From contig CALJJF010000187.1 in NCBI GenBank assembly GCA_937973935.1, positions 1 to 6,435 on the forward strand: a stretch of DNA of 6,435 nt. The letters run 5' to 3'. The stretch is from MKRK01 sp001896915. Its GTDB lineage: Bacteria; Bacillota; Clostridia; Oscillospirales; Acutalibacteraceae. Below the pieces are notes generated by a model. That model had not been told where the DNA came from and searched no databases. It was given only the letters and a program-made list of their open reading frames with translations. Positions 1-5,498 of this stretch are shown here, piece after piece (position 1 is the stretch's first letter; the number at the start of each line of letters is the position of its first letter). Made by a program: the position numbers and the translations under genes.

Positions 1-1
1 A

Positions 2-1075
2 TTTTTTATCAATCTCCTTACCTCCAAAAGCGGCAAAAAGAATATTTTTAATATTATCGTAACCTTAGCCGTAATGCTTCTGTTTATCGCCGGAAGCAGT
101 CAGATTAATAAAATATTCAATTATATTCTAAAGCATTCTAATCCCATCTTGAGCACCTTCAAAGCTTTTTATGCACCTGTCGGTTTTTCGGTGGACGCTA
201 TCAAAACCGGTAGTATTTTCAGCTTGTTCTGGTTTATTGTCATCAGTGTTTTACCCTTTGCGGTTCTTGTTTATGTGCTTTCCCTTTTCTATCAGCAATC
301 GGTTACCATAGCAGGTTCTGTGAAAAAATCAAAGGGCGGTAAGCTTATCAACAGCCAAAGCGGCATTTTGTCTGCATTGGTCCGCAAAGAAATGTCCCGA
401 TATTTTTCGTCCTATATTTACGTCTTGAATACCGCCATCAGCCCGTTGATGTTGTTATTTGTTTCTATCGCCTCCATCTTTACCGGCAAGGAAGTATTGG
501 ATTCCTTCACCACCAACCCGGCACTCTTACAACATATTCCTGAGTTCCTGATCGCTGTATTTACTGTCATGCTATCTATCACAGCAACTACATCATCCTC
601 CATCTCAATTGAAGGAAAGAACTTTTGGATTTTAAAATCCAGCCCACTCAAGCCTACAAATATTTTTGCGGCAAAGATACTTCTTCATCTTATTATCTTT
701 ATCCCGATCACATTCATCAGTATCATTATTATGGCATATAACCTGAAAATCAGTGGTTTTGTTTTGTTGTTTGTTTTCCTCATTCCTCTGCTGAATATCA
801 TATCTTCTTCCATTATGGGTCTCATCATCAACCTGTTATTTCCGAAAATGGAATGGTTATCGGAAGTTACGGTTATTAAGCAAAGTATGAGTGTCATTGT
901 GTCAATGGCTGTCAACACCCTTTTGGTCGCTATCCCCATTGTTGCTTATACCCTCCTCCGTCCTGCTGATTTTATGGTGTTTGCTTCCTTTGTATGTTGC
1001 TATTTACTCTTGCTGATCTTCGGAGGAATTTACTATCTATCCAAAAAAGGCACCCTATTGTTTCAAAATATATAA
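2..1075 (+). CDS. ABC-type exporter permease, 5'-truncated (C-terminal 357 residues)
   Basis: The reading frame is open from base 2 to the TAA at 1073-1075 with no stop, so the gene begins left of the window; the first ATG at 74 is internal because the 24 codons before it already read as membrane protein. About eight hydrophobic segments are visible, near residues 16-32, 71-93, 141-160, 181-199, 226-246, 251-276, 297-319 and 324-346 of the visible part, with a basic cytoplasmic loop (KKSKGGK) near 108-114. The stretch SISIEGKNFWILKSSPL (residues 201-217) is typical of the large Firmicute permeases in the putative ABC_tran_2 family (membrane subunits despite the name), which pair with a separately encoded ATPase, expected upstream and not visible here. 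It ends right at a hairpin terminator and faces the other genes, so it is probably unrelated to them. The substrate cannot be inferred. Family assignment is fairly secure; exact subfamily is from memory of the motif. Confidence 0.8.
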   Translation, partial: FFINLLTSKSGKKNIFNIIVTLAVMLLFIAGSSQINKIFNYILKHSNPILSTFKAFYAPVGFSVDAIKTGSIFSLFWFIVISVLPFAVLVYVLSLFYQQSVTIAGSVKKSKGGKLINSQSGILSALVRKEMSRYFSSYIYVLNTAISPLMLLFVSIASIFTGKEVLDSFTTNPALLQHIPEFLIAVFTVMLSITATTSSSISIEGKNFWILKSSPLKPTNIFAAKILLHLIIFIPITFISIIIMAYNLKISGFVLLFVFLIPLLNIISSSIMGLIINLLFPKMEWLSEVTVIKQSMSVIVSMAVNTLLVAIPIVAYTLLRPADFMVFASFVCCYLLLLIFGGIYYLSKKGTLLFQNI

Positions 1076-1078
1076 TAA

Positions 1079-1127
1079 AAACGTGGCTGATGTACAGAGT
1101 TTGTACTTCAGCCACGTTTCATTTTTT
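1079..1127. terminator. Bidirectional rho-independent terminator between convergent genes
   Basis: A 17-base stem (1079-1095 with 1103-1119) closes a 7-base loop AGAGTTT at 1096-1102, with a single T-T mismatch (1091/1107). On the + strand it is followed by a run of six T at 1122-1127. On the - strand it is followed by four T at 1080-1077 and further AT-rich sequence. It sits just past the permease stop (1075). On the other side the + strand T-run overlaps the stop codon of the last - strand gene (1126-1128), so one hairpin plausibly ends both transcripts. Confidence 0.9.
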
Positions 1128-1464
1128 ATAAGTTACCTAGAAGCAATACGATAGATCCTATTAGGATCAGAGAAACACCTATTATTTTTTTCGTTGTTAT
1201 TTTTTCTTTTAAAAACTGATGGGAAATCAACATGGTAAAAATATACGTAATCGAGGTCAGTGGCAGCACAACGGAATAATCCAGGTGCTTTAAAATATAA
1301 ATGTTGATCAGTGCCGAAACGAAATAAAGAAATCCCCCGATGTAGAAATTCAGGCTTTTCAGAATGGACAATATCCCATCTCCGGCGGACGCTTTTTTTA
1401 AGAAAAATGCAGCAAAGGCACCAAGAATTGTCATTGCTACGAGAAGGAGATAATTTTGCATCAT
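1126..1464 (-). CDS. Small four-helix EamA/SMR-type transporter subunit, ArnE/ArnF-like (second of pair)
   Basis: This 112-residue, almost wholly hydrophobic protein has four predicted membrane helices near residues 3-22, 40-58, 64-84 and 91-110. Its length matches the half-size EamA/SMR proteins ArnE and ArnF rather than the usual ten-helix EamA transporter of about 300 residues. Family-like features are the G-x-x-L-K-K-A-S region at the end of helix 1 (about 15-26) and the F-L-K-E-K-I-T turn before helix 4 (84-90), equivalent to the L-x-E segment of EamA domains. It probably forms a heterodimer with the product of the preceding gene and moves a lipid-linked sugar or a small molecule across the membrane. 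The start overlaps the upstream stop as ATGA (1464-1461), with AGGAGG at 1476-1471. A second ATG follows directly at 1461 and is equally well spaced. It is the last gene of the block and runs into the shared terminator. Substrate is inferred only from context. Confidence 0.85.
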   Translation of the reverse strand: MMQNYLLLVAMTILGAFAAFFLKKASAGDGILSILKSLNFYIGGFLYFVSALINIYILKHLDYSVVLPLTSITYIFTMLISHQFLKEKITTKKIIGVSLILIGSIVLLLGNL

Positions 1465-1799
1465 TCATCCCCTCCTGCAATCAGCACCACACCTGTCATA
1501 ATAATCAACACCCCGGCGATTTTAAACAGGGTAACCGGTTCGCTTAAGAAAAACGGTGCAATGAGAATGCTGATGACATAATTTACACTGAGCATAGGTT
1601 GGAGAACGGACAGACTGCCAAACTTATAGGCAACAATCATAATCAAGGCACCCAAACCATAGAAGCAGAAGCCTGTCAGTAAAAACAGTAAATTCCCGTT
1701 TGCAGACAGTTTCCAGAACAACTGTCCTGTGCAGACACAGGCAGAAGAAATCAGCATCAGCAGAATGCCGGTTTTATTTTTTTTTAGTGATTCTATCAT
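1461..1799 (-). CDS. Small four-helix EamA/SMR-type transporter subunit, ArnE/ArnF-like (first of pair)
   Basis: This 112-residue membrane protein has helices near residues 10-28, 36-56, 66-86 and 91-109. The segment C-T-G-Q-L-F-W-K-L-S (23-32) closely resembles the G-Q-L-x-x-K motif of ArnE-type flippase subunits. S-L-S-V-L-Q-P-M (62-69) and F-L-S-E-P-V-T (84-90) fit the conserved half of an EamA domain. In Gram-negative bacteria the ArnE/ArnF pair flips undecaprenyl phosphate-L-Ara4N; a matching role here for another lipid-linked sugar is inference from the two neighbouring glycosyltransferases. AGGGG at 1809-1805 lies 5 bases before the ATG, and the gene starts 20 bases after the upstream glycosyltransferase stop. 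Its TGA overlaps the next start as ATGA, implying translational coupling and near-equal production of the two subunits. Codons 5-8 contain a run of nine A (1785-1777), a possible slippage site. Confidence 0.87.
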   Translation of the reverse strand: MIESLKKNKTGILLMLISSACVCTGQLFWKLSANGNLLFLLTGFCFYGLGALIMIVAYKFGSLSVLQPMLSVNYVISILIAPFFLSEPVTLFKIAGVLIIMTGVVLIAGGDE

Positions 1800-1819
1800 T
1801 CATACCCCTAATTATATCT

Positions 1820-2755
1820 TTATAATTTTTCAATGGACTCTATGGTATATTTTTGCTTTTTAAATACCAGATCAACCAACAAGGAAAGATATTTGATGAT
1901 GATGGCCAACACCAAAAACAAACCGAAAAAGGCAGCAGACAGGAATAGCATGGTGGTCGTCCAACCAGCCACTGGTCTTTGCAGGGCAAAAATATAAACG
2001 GTATACCCTGCTGTAAAAATCGTCGCCAGCATCATAATAACAGTCATAATAATCGTAGCTTTTGATGCAAGATTGGTAAAGAGAATGAGCGAGTCCACCG
2101 CCATATCCTTTCGGTTGTTGTTGGTCTGCTTGGAATATTGACTGGAATTGGTCTGTACCGTCTGATAAACAATACTTGCCAGCTTCAACCCGCAGTTTGC
2201 ATACAACGCTTTTCTGTAAGGAATGGTTTTGCTCATGGAATGAACCCGGTTGATTGCCCTTCGGGATAAAATGCGGAAGGACTCCGTTCGCAATTTATAT
2301 TGGTTATGGGAAACACTGTTAAAAACCGAATAGAAAATACGGGAAAACTTCCGCTTCGCTTTATAGGGCGCCGCCGAAACAATGTCAAAACCGGTTAAGG
2401 ATTTTTTGTATATACCTAGGATGGTTTCCAGCTCATAATCTATGTCAATGCTGTCGAATTCATATACAAAGTCGCCGATTGCCAAATCAACACCGGCGTT
2501 CATTGCCAACTCCACGCCCTGAAAAAAACTCATGTTAAGAATCGAAATCAGTGTGCCGTCTGACTGTTTTGCTACTTCCTTAATTTTATCCGTGCTGTTA
2601 TCCGTCGACTTGTCATTGACACAGATAATCTCAAATTTTTCAAAGCTTTCTTGTAGAATTGCAATCACATTGTTCAGAAAATAACGAATCTGTTTTTCAT
2701 TATTGTGTACGTAAACAACAGCTGAGATAAAGTTTTGCTCTTTATTTGTTACCAT
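1820..2755 (-). CDS. Membrane-anchored family 2 glycosyltransferase, GtrB/ArnC/DPM-like
   Basis: This 311-residue protein has an N-terminal GT-A domain followed by two membrane helices (about 232-256 and 266-292). That is the layout of GtrB/ArnC-type enzymes that transfer a sugar from a nucleotide to polyprenyl phosphate on the cytoplasmic face. Visible landmarks are the first strand S-A-V-V-Y-V-H-N-N-E (11-20), the nucleotide-binding V-N-D-K-S-T-D (46-52), a divergent E-F-D (99-101) where most relatives have D-x-D, and T-E-S-F-R-I-L-S-R-R (157-166), equivalent to the F-R-L-x-S-R-R segment of the family. The ATG at 2755 lies inside the 3' end of the preceding oxidoreductase gene (14-base overlap), with a weak GGGG-type ribosome site before it. 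The EamA pair follows 20 bases downstream, supporting a synthesis-then-flipping unit. The sugar donor is unknown, and the altered D-x-D leaves open a changed metal or donor preference. Confidence 0.88.
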   Translation of the reverse strand: MVTNKEQNFISAVVYVHNNEKQIRYFLNNVIAILQESFEKFEIICVNDKSTDNSTDKIKEVAKQSDGTLISILNMSFFQGVELAMNAGVDLAIGDFVYEFDSIDIDYELETILGIYKKSLTGFDIVSAAPYKAKRKFSRIFYSVFNSVSHNQYKLRTESFRILSRRAINRVHSMSKTIPYRKALYANCGLKLASIVYQTVQTNSSQYSKQTNNNRKDMAVDSLILFTNLASKATIIMTVIMMLATIFTAGYTVYIFALQRPVAGWTTTMLFLSAAFFGLFLVLAIIIKYLSLLVDLVFKKQKYTIESIEKL

Positions 2756-3869
2756 CTGCTAACACCCCATCCAAATCATATACCGTATTAATTTTACCGG
2801 ACAAAACACTGACAAACGTCGGGTTTGTACAGTGCTGCTTAATCACTGTGGGTCTGGAATCATCAATTTCCGACGCCATCAGAATCGGTTTGATAGAAAA
2901 CAATGATTTTTCATACGAAAATCTATATTCCTCTTTCAGATACTTTCTTGCCATATTGGACATATAAACCCATGCCGATTGAGGCTTGTTGACACAAGTA
3001 TTGCAGTTGCCTAACTGGGCGGGGCTGCAATAGCTTTCGTTGCCCTTCATGCAGGGAAAGTCAGGCAATGAGCTGTAGCTGGTTTTGTGGGGTGTAAAGG
3101 TAACAGAAGTCAGTGAGTGGTAACCCGTTTTTCCAAATGGCATGATGGAGAAAAAAGGACCGTCCATTACAGTTATCCCTATGTTCCTAAGCTTTTCACT
3201 GACATTGCACAGGATGATTTCACATAGCTCGTATTTGATTTTAAAGGGTTCATAGCCAAGCATACTGATAATCTGGTTCGTGCTTGCATAGGTAGCATTT
3301 AACAAAAAGCCTGCTTCGTATTGCTCTCTGCTGCCTGTGGTCAATGTAAAAGCTGTATCTTTCTTAATATCAGCAATCCTAACCGAATAGGCAAGCTTTA
3401 CATTGGGATAATTACGCAGCTCACAAAGCAAATAGCGCTTTAGTATTTTAGCGTCGTAAGTATATTCCTTCGTCATAAACGTTCCGTCGCACATATCGCC
3501 TTTAAAATATTGATTTGGGGACAATTCGTCGCATTGTATTTGCGCTGTTTTACAAAATTTTATAAACTGATCTTGATTGGTCCATGAAAAATTAGAGCTG
3601 GTGGCATACACCTTTTCAAACTCAGTATTGATGCAAGAAGCGTAATCCTCATTGAAGCGGTTAAAATAACCGGCGGATTTGATGGCTGTGGAAAAGGAGC
3701 GCGGATAATGATAGCCCATATGCACTCTGGCCTGATTGATATAAGAGGCACGCATAAAAGGCTCCTCGTCATATTCCAGTACAACAACTTTTTCTCCCCG
3801 TCTGCCGCAAAATAAAGCCGAGTATAGCCCATATAGTCCCGCTCCGATGATAATTTTGTCATAGGTCAT
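2742..3869 (-). CDS. FAD-dependent oxidoreductase (DAO-like Rossmann fold) with four-cysteine cluster
   Basis: From the ATG at 3869 the product is 375 residues. The N-terminus K-I-I-I-G-A-G-L-Y-G (5-14) is a dinucleotide-binding G-x-G-x-x-G loop, and E32 in V-V-V-L-E-Y is the acidic residue that binds the FAD ribose. Then Q-A-R-V-H-M-G-Y-H-Y-P-R-S (46-58) gives a conserved-looking active-site strand. The C-terminal V-L-S-G-K-I-N-T-V-Y (355-364) fits the closing FAD-binding segment of DAO-type oxidases and dehydrogenases. The middle holds cysteines 273, 281, 289 and 292 (C-x7-C-x7-C-x2-C), unusual for this fold. There is no signal peptide or membrane helix, so it is cytosolic. GGAG at 3881-3878 lies 8 bases before this ATG; an in-frame GTG at 3887 would add six residues but has no ribosome site. 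Its end overlaps the next gene by 14 bases. The substrate is unknown; oxidation of a sugar, cyclitol or amine made by the pathway is inference. Confidence 0.85.
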   Translation of the reverse strand: MTYDKIIIGAGLYGLYSALFCGRRGEKVVVLEYDEEPFMRASYINQARVHMGYHYPRSFSTAIKSAGYFNRFNEDYASCINTEFEKVYATSSNFSWTNQDQFIKFCKTAQIQCDELSPNQYFKGDMCDGTFMTKEYTYDAKILKRYLLCELRNYPNVKLAYSVRIADIKKDTAFTLTTGSREQYEAGFLLNATYASTNQIISMLGYEPFKIKYELCEIILCNVSEKLRNIGITVMDGPFFSIMPFGKTGYHSLTSVTFTPHKTSYSSLPDFPCMKGNESYCSPAQLGNCNTCVNKPQSAWVYMSNMARKYLKEEYRFSYEKSLFSIKPILMASEIDDSRPTVIKQHCTNPTFVSVLSGKINTVYDLDGVLADGNK

Positions 3870-3877
3870 CTTCAACG

Positions 3878-3881
3878 CTCC
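3878..3881 (-). promoter_or_regulatory. Ribosome binding site deciding the oxidoreductase start
   Basis: On the - strand GGAG (3881-3878) precedes the ATG at 3869 by 8 bases. It lies downstream of the alternative GTG at 3887, which favours the shorter protein. The 49-base gap 3870-3918 holds no convincing promoter or hairpin. Confidence 0.7.
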
Positions 3882-3918
3882 AAACACACATTATTTCACC
3901 AGTTATTACATTTGCGAT

Positions 3919-4710
3919 CTATTTGTTGTTATAATCACCCATCAGTGTTTTTAACAATACACGCAACAAATCTGAATTCCCCTTGAAACCCTTGATTTTT
4001 GTAGGTGTTTTTCCTTCTATGGGATATGCCCTGGTGACGGGAACCTCACAGGCTTTCATTTTCAGTTGGGTTGCCCGTACCGACAGGTAGGCAAGCAATT
4101 CATATCCGGTGAAAACATCCCGGAAAGGTTTCACCTCGGGATGGGTCAAATATTGAACCGAATAGCCTCTGAAGGCATTTGTGGTGTCTGTAAACCGTTG
4201 ACCGGCAGCAAGAGATATGATTGGTGCATGAATAAGCATCACAGCAAATAATCGTGACAGAGGCGTGTTGATGGCCTTTCCTCCCTTAATGAATCGGGAG
4301 CCTTGGATGAAGTCATAGCCCTCTTCCAGTTTACGAATAAATCTGGGCACATCCTCGATGCTGTCCTTGTTGTTGCCGTCAATGGTGATAATCCCTTTGT
4401 ATCCCCGTTGTAACGCCCACCAGAAACCCATTCTCAGCTGTGCTCCCTGTTTGCCTTGGTCCTGTTTTGTCAATAGGGTGTTTACCCCCAGGCTCTTGAG
4501 CCGTTTATGCTCTGTTCCGCCATCGGTTGATCCGCCATCGCAGATTACAATGTCAACGGTCTGCTCAATATTATATTCCTGTGCTCGCATCAGCTCGGGC
4601 TGAATCCGCTGTGCCTCGTTGATGATGGGAATTAACAAGCAATAATCCGATGACTTTTCTGCGAATTCCTGGCAAGCAAAGGTCGGAACCCCTTCAATGC
4701 CTTGAATCAT
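3919..4710 (-). CDS. Soluble family 2 glycosyltransferase, DPM1-like
   Basis: This 263-residue protein is a GT-A-fold transferase without membrane helices, the layout of eukaryotic-type dolichol-phosphate mannosyltransferase catalytic subunits. Visible motifs are L-L-I-P-I-I-N-E (25-32), the nucleotide-binding I-C-D-G-G-S-T-D-G-G (56-65), I-T-I-D-G-N-N-K-D (108-116) at the metal-binding D-x-D position, F-I-Q-G-S-R-F (134-140) and T-D-T-T-N-A-F-R-G-Y (174-183), the last two being strong DPM-family signatures. The D-x-D is D-G-N here, so the third position is Asn. The ATG at 4710 overlaps the upstream TGA as TGATG, with GAGG at 4724-4721; an in-frame TTG at 4713 would add one residue but is a poorer start. 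The likely acceptor is polyprenyl phosphate, by family. The operon thus carries two distinct GT2 enzymes, and the sugar used by each is unknown. Confidence 0.88.
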   Translation of the reverse strand: MIQGIEGVPTFACQEFAEKSSDYCLLIPIINEAQRIQPELMRAQEYNIEQTVDIVICDGGSTDGGTEHKRLKSLGVNTLLTKQDQGKQGAQLRMGFWWALQRGYKGIITIDGNNKDSIEDVPRFIRKLEEGYDFIQGSRFIKGGKAINTPLSRLFAVMLIHAPIISLAAGQRFTDTTNAFRGYSVQYLTHPEVKPFRDVFTGYELLAYLSVRATQLKMKACEVPVTRAYPIEGKTPTKIKGFKGNSDLLRVLLKTLMGDYNNK

Positions 4711-5498
4711 CAAACAAACACCTCTTTTATATACTGCATGGCTTCATGGACATATTTCATTTTATCCTGTTTTTTCATTTCTATAGATATAAATTTATCA
4801 TAGCCTTTTGTTTGTAGAATATCAGCCAACGTGTTATGAAGCTGTCGTTTTTGAATTCGTTCCAGATACGGTTCACTGATATGAACATGATTGACCTGAC
4901 TTAAATTGTCGGTAATCACAGTTAAGTCCTCGCCATTTTCAATGATTGTTCCAAGATCCACATTGACCAAAAAGCCTTTACTGTTTATCTGTTTTACGAG
5001 TGTAAATGCATCCTTGGTGTAATTAATATAATTGGTTCCATAAATGGCGGGGTTTGGTTCCATGGACAGAACCGTATTGTGTTCAACGGCATATTCGCCC
5101 AGTGTTCCAAAAAAATCAACAGCAATCGCCTCGGTATCACCATGGTCAGCGATACGGTTTTTCGGACAGCCGAACACGAGATTGCCGCACCCGATTACAG
5201 CCGCAAAATCAATTGCTTTTTTTGTGTATTCTATCAAAATATGCCGCTCTTCCTTGCTTGCAAATATTCTTTCTGTTTTCCCAAACCATATGGACTGCAT
5301 TGAAGAAATCACAAGGCTGTATTCATCAAAGAGCATCTCCCGAAAGGCTTTTGCTTTTGTCAAATCCTCATACGGATTTTCGGGAAATATTCTCGTCGGT
5401 GCGATTTCCAGCCCAGAAAAGCCCTGTTCTCTGATATATTCGTACATAGGATGATCCAAAGATGATGCCCATGCGATATTGGATACGGACAGATTCAT
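4710..5498 (-). CDS. TIM-barrel sugar phosphate isomerase/epimerase-like protein (AP_endonuc_2 fold)
   Basis: This 262-residue cytosolic protein matches the length and pattern of the xylose-isomerase-like TIM-barrel family (IolE, IolI, sugar phosphate isomerases/epimerases). The opening strand M-N-L-S-V-S-N-I-A-W and F-S-G-L-E-I-A-P (27-34) are the first barrel strands. Probable divalent-metal ligands sit at the ends of later strands: E147 (L-S-M-E-P-N-P), D181 (V-N-V-D-L-G-T), H206 (V-H-I-S-E-P) and E240 (I-S-I-E-M-K). Two positions often His in relatives appear as Gln (S-S-M-Q, residue 68) and Thr (D-L-G-T, residue 184), which may reflect a different substrate. The ATG at 5498 overlaps the preceding stop as ATGA, with AAAGGAG at 5513-5507 and 8 bases of spacing; the stop overlaps the next start as TGATG. 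It probably isomerises or epimerises a sugar or cyclitol feeding the downstream transferases; the exact reaction is not readable. Confidence 0.85.
   Translation of the reverse strand: MNLSVSNIAWASSLDHPMYEYIREQGFSGLEIAPTRIFPENPYEDLTKAKAFREMLFDEYSLVISSMQSIWFGKTERIFASKEERHILIEYTKKAIDFAAVIGCGNLVFGCPKNRIADHGDTEAIAVDFFGTLGEYAVEHNTVLSMEPNPAIYGTNYINYTKDAFTLVKQINSKGFLVNVDLGTIIENGEDLTVITDNLSQVNHVHISEPYLERIQKRQLHNTLADILQTKGYDKFISIEMKKQDKMKYVHEAMQYIKEVFV

Noticed and set aside
418..939. Two - strand open frames opposite the permease
   Set aside because: They are shadows of the permease coding sequence, without ribosome sites or recognisable domains.
74..1075. ATG at 74 as the start of the permease gene
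   Set aside because: The frame is open back to base 2 and encodes hydrophobic and basic sequence continuous with the membrane protein; no ribosome site precedes the ATG, so the gene is cut by the window edge.
3560..3862. 100-codon - strand open frame
   Set aside because: It is out of frame inside the oxidoreductase gene, whose Rossmann motif lies in the other frame.
3870..3887. GTG at 3887 as the oxidoreductase start
   Set aside because: It has no Shine-Dalgarno sequence and would put six residues before the FAD-binding strand; the ATG at 3869 has GGAG at 8 bases.
3870..3918. Possible internal promoter or regulatory element in the 49-base gap
   Set aside because: No convincing -35/-10 pair with proper spacing, no hairpin and no repeat could be found; the only clear element is the GGAG ribosome site.
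4711..4713. TTG at 4713 as the start of the soluble GT2
   Set aside because: It adds only one residue, while the ATG next to it has better spacing from GAGG and gives the common TGATG stop-start overlap.
5044..5454. Overlapping + strand open frames of 74-136 codons
   Set aside because: They lie antisense to the well-supported TIM-barrel gene, lack recognisable motifs and ribosome sites, and have composition expected of mirror frames.
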